From: Gammaproteobacteria bacterium RIFCSPHIGHO2_12_FULL_38_11
GTDB taxonomy: Bacteria; Pseudomonadota; Gammaproteobacteria; Coxiellales; Coxiellaceae
Assembly: GCA_001801515.1 (NCBI GenBank)
Contig: MGXX01000008.1
Coordinates: 3,407 to 12,924, forward strand
DNA length: 9,518 nucleotides
Direction: 5' to 3'
Shown: piece by piece, positions 7,392 to 9,518 of the stretch
How the letters are laid out: each line of letters opens with the position of its first letter
How positions within the stretch are numbered: position 1 is the stretch's first letter
The notes under the pieces: model-generated
Told to the model about the DNA's origin: nothing
The model's input: only the letters and a program-made list of their open reading frames with translations
Database searches by the model: none
Position numbers and translations under genes: made by a program

Positions 7392-7405
7392 TCATCGCGG
7401 ATAAT
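7377..7405 (+). promoter_or_regulatory. Candidate sigma70 promoter upstream of the DUF3800 remnant
   Basis: TTGACG (7377-7382, 5/6) is followed by a 17-bp spacer and GATAAT (7400-7405, 5/6), one of the best promoter matches in the window. Its -35 is the left arm of the inverted repeat ATTGAC-gttgt-GTCAAT (7376-7392), so it overlaps the divergent grxD promoter. It points at the DUF3800 pseudogene about 30-40 nt downstream. Confidence 0.5.
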
Positions 7406-7437
7406 CGACAATCTTAAAAAGTTTTGGTGGTGAATTT

Positions 7438-7742
7438 TTGCTAGTGTTAATTGATGAAAGTGGTTATCCTGGTTTTAAGCTCGCAAAGGGTTCTACGCCT
7501 TATGTAGTGGCAATAAAGAGTTTCGAAAAGCTTTAAATGCCTATCTCCGAAAGCATATTGCACAAGATAAAATAAAAAAATTCAAATTTACTGATTCAAA
7601 AAAAGATAACCTAATTCAACTGGCAGACATGGTTGTTGGTGCTGTTGCAAGAACCTACAGTGAAAATCGGAAAGACGCTCATCGTTGGTTGAACGTGTTG
7701 AGAAAAAGTGGGAAGATTAGCAACATTTTAGACTTCAAATAA
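7438..7742 (+). pseudogene. DUF3800 domain gene remnant with internal deletion and frameshift
   Basis: Two pieces of one family lie in different frames. From TTG 7438 or GTG 7444 the first frame reads LIDESGYPGFKLAKGSTPY then VVA, the N-terminal DUF3800 block with its acidic IDESG motif; it stops at TAA 7534-7536. The second frame, from about 7506 to TAA 7740-7742, gives 78 residues starting SGNKEFRKALNAYLRKHI and containing QLADMVVGAVART, the C-terminal DUF3800 block. DUF3800 proteins are usually about 230-260 aa, so roughly 130-150 central residues are missing, inferred from family length. DUF3800 has an RNase H-like fold by family knowledge; members are often found with defence or mobile genes. 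The remnant should encode no functional protein. Confidence 0.8.
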
Positions 7743-7749
7743 AGCGTCT

Positions 7750-7809
7750 CTGTACCCTACTCTAGAGTATTCTAAAGAAGTACACCATCCGGTGCCAGTT
7801 CAGGTACAG
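7750..7809. repeat. Inverted repeat with internal hairpin before fdxA
   Basis: Perfect 7-bp arms CTGTACC (7750-7756) and GGTACAG (7803-7809) enclose 46 nt that contain a small hairpin, CACC-ATCC-GGTG (7783-7794). The element falls just after the DUF3800 remnant and 64 bp before fdxA. It could be a leftover of a mobile element, a structured fdxA leader or chance. I see no clear fdxA promoter in 7743-7873. Confidence 0.3.
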
Positions 7810-7873
7810 TGACTAGGTAATTAAAATTATAGGCAAACTGCAGTTTTCAGTCAAGAATTAAAGGAGATCAATC

Positions 7874-8197
7874 ATGACATTCGTTGTCACCGATAAATGC
7901 ATTAAATGTAAATACACCGATTGCGTCGAAGTATGTCCTGTTGACTGCTTTCGTGAAGGCCCTAATATGCTCGTCATTGACCCCGATGAATGTATCGATT
8001 GCAATTTATGTGTCCCTGAATGTCCTATTGATGCAATCTACGCTGAAGATGACTTACCAGAAGACAAAAGAGAATTCCTTGATCTCAACAAAAAATTAGG
8101 AAAAAAATGGCCAATGATCACTAAAATTAAAGCGGCACCCATTGACGCTGACGAATGGAAGGATGTGCCGGACAAGCTAAAATACTTGGAAGAATAA
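7874..8197 (+). CDS. fdxA: 7Fe ferredoxin FdxA (3Fe-4S/4Fe-4S)
   Basis: This encodes 107 aa, the usual length of the proteobacterial/Azotobacter FdI-type ferredoxin, a soluble low-potential electron carrier. Cysteines at 9, 17 and 50 match the 3Fe-4S ligands, and 21, 40, 43 and 46 the 4Fe-4S ligands. CVEVCP (17-22) and [12 protein letters not shown] (40-51) are the two motifs. Cys12 and Cys25 correspond to the extra cysteines of the family. The acidic tail with the [19 protein letters not shown] block is typical of FdxA. A strong AAGGAG SD (7861-7866) lies 7 nt before the ATG. It stands alone on its strand, with no cotranscribed reductase. The large flavoprotein nearby is a conceivable partner, but only by proximity. 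Confidence 0.95.
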   Translation: MTFVVTDKCIKCKYTDCVEVCPVDCFREGPNMLVIDPDECIDCNLCVPECPIDAIYAEDDLPEDKREFLDLNKKLGKKWPMITKIKAAPIDADEWKDVPDKLKYLEE

Positions 8198-8214
8198 TGC
8201 CCATAAATTCAATG

Positions 8215-8243
8215 ATATACATTACGTCAGTTACGTAACATAT
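8215..8243. repeat. Imperfect inverted repeat downstream of fdxA
   Basis: The core arms TTACGT (8222-8227) and ACGTAA (8233-8238) are separated by 5 nt. Flanking ATAT on both sides extends the symmetry with small bulges. The same 17 bp can be read as a direct repeat of TTACGT with a 9-bp period. No T-tract follows, so a rho-independent terminator is doubtful; it may be an mRNA 3' structure or a protein-binding site. Confidence 0.35.
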
Positions 8244-8299
8244 TGATATCGCGTCTATTTCACCTAAAACAAACAATATGCTTGCAAAGTTCACTTTAA

Positions 8300-8366
8300 T
8301 AATGTACATTAGTTGCACATTATGGACTACTTTTATAGACAGGAGTTTTCTTTTTAATAATACAAT
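8300..8366 (+). promoter_or_regulatory. Operator-like palindrome and weak promoter before the antitoxin gene
   Basis: TAATGTACATTA (8300-8311) is a perfect 12-bp palindrome. The half-site ACATTA recurs at 8317-8322, exactly 11 bp (one helical turn) later. This fits an autoregulated Phd/YefM operator, but that is inference. Downstream, TAGACA (8336-8341) and TACAAT (8361-8366) are each 5/6 promoter matches, though the 19-bp spacer is long. The leader to the ATG at 8419 would be about 45 nt. Confidence 0.35.
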
Positions 8367-8418
8367 GTTAAATGAAGATATTAATGCATTAGATTAACAT
8401 TGAATTGAGAGGTGTATT

Positions 8419-8595
8419 ATGTTGAAGATGTCTACTGTCGAAGCACGCGAAAATTTTTCTGAAATGATTAACCAAGCAGCTTACGGTAACCAAAGCGTTG
8501 TATTAACACGTCGTGGTAAACCACTCGTTGCTGTTGTTTCGTTACAAAATTTTGAAGAGCTTCAAGTTGTTGGTGAAAAAACAGAACAAGCGTAA
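8419..8595 (+). CDS. Short Phd/YefM-type antitoxin, apparently without toxin
   Basis: This is a complete 58-aa frame, MLKMSTVEARENFSEMINQA onward. It shows the family core: STVEARENFSEMIN (5-18) as the first helix region, then VVLTRRGKPLVAVVSLQNFEEL (27-48), the strand-turn-strand of the Phd/YefM DNA-binding fold. Members usually have 75-90 aa; the missing part is the C-terminal toxin-neutralising tail, so this is essentially only the DNA-binding/dimer domain. GAGAGG at 8407-8412 before the ATG is a good SD. No RelE/ParE, Doc or PIN-like gene follows; the next gene, 52 bp on, is a membrane protein. It may be a solitary regulator or the remnant of a toxin-antitoxin pair. Confidence 0.8.
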   Translation: MLKMSTVEARENFSEMINQAAYGNQSVVLTRRGKPLVAVVSLQNFEELQVVGEKTEQA

Positions 8596-8602
8596 CAAAT
8601 TG

Positions 8603-8626
8603 TGCCGCCCACTTACGTGGGCAGCA
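8603..8626 (+). terminator. Strong hairpin after the antitoxin gene
   Basis: GCCCAC (8607-8612) and GTGGGC (8617-8622) form a perfect 6-bp GC-rich stem with a TTAC loop. TGC and GCA outside one mismatch extend it to 9 pairs. It begins 7 nt after the stop codon. The 3' flank (ATAATCC) lacks a T-run, so it may be a weak terminator, an RNA stabiliser or a site limiting readthrough into the next gene. Confidence 0.45.
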
Positions 8627-8647
8627 ATAATCCAAAAGGCTTAAATT

Positions 8648-9433
8648 ATGAGAAACTCAGATCCAGTCATCGATTTTTTATTGCAAAATTTATTTTCCGA
8701 AGAATTATGTCATGCCTTGTTCGAAGCCTTACTTGAAAATCGCAAGGCAAGGGAAGTGCACTATAAGACCTATCGTATGTGGGAAAGTGATAATAAGGCG
8801 AGGATAGCAATATCACTCGTGATGTTCTACTTCGCGGGCGGGATGTTGTTACCTATGCATGATCCCAAGAAGAGGAGTATTGAGACAGCGATACCAAGCC
8901 TGTGTTTTTTTGTCCTGGGTGTGATTCTTTTGTATACTGGTATTAGAAATTCCATAAATAGCGAGGACAAGTATCTCGTGTATAGAAACACAAAATTTGA
9001 GTTTTTTGATAAGTTGTGCCAACAATTCAGCAGCAAAACACAAGAACAGAAAATGATTTTTATTAAAACGGAAATGAAAAATCATCCACTGCGTTATCAA
9101 CAAATTATTAACGTATTAGAATTGGTACTGAAGGAACGAATTGATATTCCAAAAGAATTGATGTGTTCGCTTACAGGGAAAATTTTAACCCATCCCACAT
9201 GTCTTGTTTCAGAGGAAACTAAGGAAAAACTAAATACGCACGCGATGGAACGGCCAGAAGAACAAACAGTAGACAACAAAACAACCCTACCTTATTTTGT
9301 AGTAGATCGCATTCGATATACATATGTTGACGACACTGAAAAATTATCTGCTGTTAGAGCGTTTTTAATAAATAAAATAACAGAAATTGTTTCACAATTA
9401 AATCCTACAAGGGCAGTCGACGTAATAGGATGA
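8648..9433 (+). CDS. Two-helix membrane protein with U-box-like C-terminal region
   Basis: This encodes 261 aa. Residues 1-50 are helical and soluble. Hydrophobic helices at about 52-70 and 79-99 are joined by a short basic loop (HDPKKRS), so both large domains would lie on the same side of the membrane. Residues 100-165 are charged and helical. At 167-184, IPKELMCSLTGKILTHPT resembles the opening of U-box domains (IP..L.C.ITGEIM.DP), the zinc-free RING-like fold of E2-recruiting ubiquitin ligases; the rest to about 243 fits the size of a U-box but aligns less well. Legionella U-box effectors such as LubX and GobX are precedents. No signal peptide is evident. AAAAGG lies 8 nt before the ATG. 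Without a search the U-box call is tentative; otherwise it is a hypothetical membrane protein. Confidence 0.6.
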   Translation: MRNSDPVIDFLLQNLFSEELCHALFEALLENRKAREVHYKTYRMWESDNKARIAISLVMFYFAGGMLLPMHDPKKRSIETAIPSLCFFVLGVILLYTGIRNSINSEDKYLVYRNTKFEFFDKLCQQFSSKTQEQKMIFIKTEMKNHPLRYQQIINVLELVLKERIDIPKELMCSLTGKILTHPTCLVSEETKEKLNTHAMERPEEQTVDNKTTLPYFVVDRIRYTYVDDTEKLSAVRAFLINKITEIVSQLNPTRAVDVIG

Positions 9434-9479
9434 ATGCAGAGCTCATCAGGGCTGTCCCATTAAAATTGTTCGGCGCACT

Positions 9480-9500
9480 GGAAGCGAGAGCGCTAGTCGC
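9480..9500 (+). repeat. Possible dispersed repeat, copy D (right edge)
   Basis: GGAAGCGAGAGCGCTAG (9480-9496) matches the minus-strand core of copies A and B (GGAAGCGGAAGCGCTGG in B) at 14 of 17 positions, then diverges. Inner GCGA and TCGC flank AGCGCT to make an imperfect palindrome. It is in the opposite orientation to copies A-C and lies outside any gene visible here. Upstream, GGGCTGTCCC (9449-9458) might belong to a mobile-element end, which cannot be tested within the window. Confidence 0.35.
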
Positions 9501-9518
9501 TATGCTGACATCCAAACA

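Noticed and set aside
7884..8099. Plus-strand 71-aa frame inside fdxA
   Set aside because: A +2 frame shadow of fdxA, which has full cysteine motifs and a strong SD.
8127..8318. Minus-strand 63-aa frame over the fdxA end and downstream gap
   Set aside because: It covers the real end of fdxA on the other strand and has no recognisable content.
8364..8396. Ten-codon leader-peptide-like frame before the antitoxin gene
   Set aside because: No SD at a workable distance and no attenuator structure downstream; likely chance.
8827..9279. Three minus-strand frames of 60-84 aa inside the membrane-protein gene
   Set aside because: All are antisense to a 261-aa gene with an SD and coherent membrane topology.

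Overview
The window looks like chromosomal DNA of an AT-rich gammaproteobacterium, most likely from the Legionellales (Legionella/Coxiella/Berkiella-like). This is inferred from the mix of genes: a CbpA/CbpM pair, a CGFS glutaredoxin beside a tiny conserved-looking protein, a proteobacterial 7Fe ferredoxin FdxA, a large multidomain flavoprotein, and a possible U-box effector-like membrane protein. No rRNA, tRNA or CRISPR is visible.

Layout. Positions 1-145 hold only a candidate promoter. A secreted beta-barrel-type protein (176-1033, +) meets the cbpA-cbpM chaperone operon (2240-1030, -) tail to tail. Across a 59-bp divergent gap lie a rhomboid-family intramembrane protease (2300-2857, +) and a DUF202/YidH-like membrane protein (2885-3280, +), probably one operon. 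The end of the latter overlaps by 44 bp the end of a very large minus-strand iron-sulfur flavoprotein (6734-3237). Its modules run in the order GltD/NfnB-like then PyrK/NfnA-like. An unlisted 58-aa gene (6812-6988, +) diverges from it and ends in a 4-bp overlap with grxD (7290-6985, -). Upstream of grxD are two divergent promoters whose -35 boxes are the two arms of one inverted repeat. The plus-strand promoter now reads into a decayed DUF3800 gene (7438-7742). fdxA (7874-8197, +) follows, then a 221-bp regulatory gap, a short Phd/YefM-type antitoxin with no evident toxin (8419-8595, +), a strong hairpin, and a two-helix membrane protein with a U-box-like C-terminus (8648-9433, +).

The least ordinary signal is a short dispersed repeat. 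Three diverged copies sit in or at the edge of the flavoprotein gene: one in its leader, where it may supply the ribosome binding site, and two inside the reading frame. A weaker relative lies at the right edge of the window. This resembles in concept the protein-embedded palindromic elements of Rickettsia.

Functionally, the grxD, fdxA and flavoprotein genes point to iron-sulfur and low-potential electron metabolism. The rest is chaperone, membrane quality control and accessory material. Products were assigned by reading motifs, without database searches.
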